From the NCBI GenBank assembly GCA_965221035.1, contig OZ244860.1, positions 1,860,001 through 1,924,000 of the forward strand: DNA of 64,000 nt, written 5' to 3'. Under the pieces are notes generated by a model. The model ran no database searches. It was not told the DNA's origin and saw only the letters and a list, made by a program, of their open reading frames with translations. The stretch comes from UBA6522 sp965221035. GTDB taxonomy: Bacteria; Pseudomonadota; Gammaproteobacteria; Steroidobacterales; Rariloculaceae. Every line of letters starts with the position of its first letter. The stretch's first letter is position 1. The position numbers and the translations under genes were made by a program. Below, piece by piece: positions 63,106 through 64,000 of this stretch.

Positions 63106-64000
63106 TTACCACCGCAGCGAAGCGCTCGCCCTCACCCCGGCGTCGGGCGGTCCGCCGATCGCGGGCTGGCGCAGCACGGCTTCCACGTCGACCCGGTTCA
63201 GCGGTCCCGGCGCCAACCGCCAGCCCAACCGCAGCGCGCGGTCTCCACCGTCCGTGCGCGACAGCGCCGCGAACGGCGTTTGTAATCCCTTGCCCCGCGG
63301 GCCGTCCATCGCATACCCCAGCTCCGCGTCCATCCGTCCGGTCCCGGCCACTCCTTGTCGACCGCTACCGAACAGGTCCGCCACGCCGGTCTGCGACCAC
63401 AGCCGCTCCGCACCGCCTGACTGGGTGGTACCCCACGACGGCGCCAGTTCCAGCCTCAAACCCTTGCCCGCCACGCCCGGGTCGAACCGCACCGACGCGC
63501 CGGCTCCCCATTCCCGGTACTGCGCGTCACTGTGTGAAACCAACCCGCGTGCATTCAACTCCACCGCCAGCCCCAGACCCGGGTCCGCGAACCGGACACC
63601 GCCGCCCAGCTCCAGCCCCGCGCCCGTCTCCGCATCACCACCGTCGCGGCGCAGGCCCAGCTCCAGACTCGGTGTCAACGCCCGCCCGCCCGCCAGGGCG
63701 AACGCCCGCGATCCCTCCAGGATCAACCGCAGCCGGCTCGTCGCGCCCTGGGAGCCCGCCAACCGGCCCGCTTGCGTCGTGACGCCCTCCGACTCCACCG
63801 CCGTCCACATCGCATCGGCCCGCACCGCCAGTTCCACTCCACCGTCCGGACCCGCCTGCCGCAGCACGCCGCGCAGTCCCGCCGCGGCCATCCGCAGGGA
63901 GGTGTCCACCGTCCAGTGTCCCGCGTCTTCGCGGTTCAATGTGGTTTCACCCGTGGCGTATCCTGCCGTGCCCCAGGCCGACAGGCGCTCATTGATCGCG
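63106..64000 (-). CDS. C-terminal part of an autotransporter-like outer-membrane protein
   Basis: The last 297 residues of a gene that enters from the right edge. The frame is open to base 64000 (GTAGYATGETTLNRED precedes the first internal start-like codon). The sequence is an alternation of amphipathic beta strands with Gly/Ala/Arg-rich turns (GLELGGGVRFADPGLGLAVELNARGL, for example) and ends in Trp (ASASLRW), as expected for a beta-barrel. It resembles autotransporter barrel domains that follow large adhesin or Ig/cadherin passengers. The passenger is outside the window. Confidence 0.75.
   Translation of the reverse strand, partial: AINERLSAWGTAGYATGETTLNREDAGHWTVDTSLRMAAAGLRGVLRQAGPDGGVELAVRADAMWTAVESEGVTTQAGRLAGSQGATSRLRLILEGSRAFALAGGRALTPSLELGLRRDGGDAETGAGLELGGGVRFADPGLGLAVELNARGLVSHSDAQYREWGAGASVRFDPGVAGKGLRLELAPSWGTTQSGGAERLWSQTGVADLFGSGRQGVAGTGRMDAELGYAMDGPRGKGLQTPFAALSRTDGGDRALRLGWRLAPGPLNRVDVEAVLRQPAIGGPPDAGVRASASLRW

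Overview
The window is high-GC DNA (by eye about 65% G+C) from a Gram-negative bacterium, most likely an uncultured gammaproteobacterium. The best evidence is the murU / lptD-surA-pdxA-rsmA-apaH block at 46-54 kb and the lgt-thyA pair at 53.8-55.5 kb, both gammaproteobacterial arrangements. A TonB-dependent receptor, outer-membrane autotransporters and SurA/LptD confirm an outer membrane. Genes are tightly packed. No rRNA, tRNA, CRISPR array or intact insertion sequence was seen. Starts were often set by Shine-Dalgarno (SD) sequences or stop/start overlaps, and many are GTG or TTG.

Layout. 0-9.1 kb is a catabolic and uptake region: TonB receptor (cut by the left edge), MmgE/PrpD protein, a secreted glutamine-amidotransferase-like protein, a divergent FAD oxidoreductase and LysR regulator, then a GltS-type carrier and a non-pyrrolysine MttB-family methyltransferase. 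9.2-9.9 kb is a VapBC toxin-antitoxin pair. 10-18 kb holds a DASS-type carrier, an amidohydrolase-like protein lacking its usual metal ligands, a DoxX protein, a cluster of small exported proteins (two DUF6152 paralogues) and an LD-carboxypeptidase. 18.4-25 kb holds a giant membrane protein with a spermidine-synthase-like domain, an orphan Phd antitoxin next to a truncated vapC, a DUF4153 membrane protein and a TonB-like protein. 25.2-27.7 kb holds a dienelactone hydrolase and a HipBA module.

27.8-44.5 kb is the most unusual block. It is a unidirectional run of nine minus-strand genes with many start/stop overlaps: VWA protein, caspase-fold protein without its cysteine, TPR/HExxH metallopeptidase, MoxR AAA+ ATPase, DUF58, BatA-like VWA protein, a 1244-residue DUF4175 protein, a MacB-like ATPase and a MacA-like adaptor. 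A divergent DUF4159 gene starts 67 bp from its promoter end. MoxR, DUF58, VWA and DUF4159 genes are known to cluster. The metallopeptidase and pseudo-caspase suggest an envelope-associated assembly or quality-control machine of undefined function.

44.5-55.5 kb is envelope and housekeeping: EF-hand protein, MFS transporter, MurU, LptD, SurA, PdxA, RsmA, ApaH, ThyA, Lgt. AmgK and ApaG, usual neighbours in this order, are missing. 55.5-64 kb holds a thioredoxin-domain YyaL-like protein, a small coiled-coil protein, a TacAT-type acetyltransferase toxin-antitoxin module, a lipase, a trimeric autotransporter with a clear promoter and terminator, and the C-terminus of an autotransporter-like beta-barrel protein cut by the right edge.

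Two themes recur. Toxin-antitoxin modules are dense (vapBC, phd plus vapC remnant, hipBA, tacAT), and several have readable promoter or operator sequences. Short in-frame tandem repeats appear in unrelated, often essential proteins (ApaH, SurA, MurU, DUF4175 and the spermidine-synthase-like protein), and a 29-bp repeat supplies the thyA start codon.
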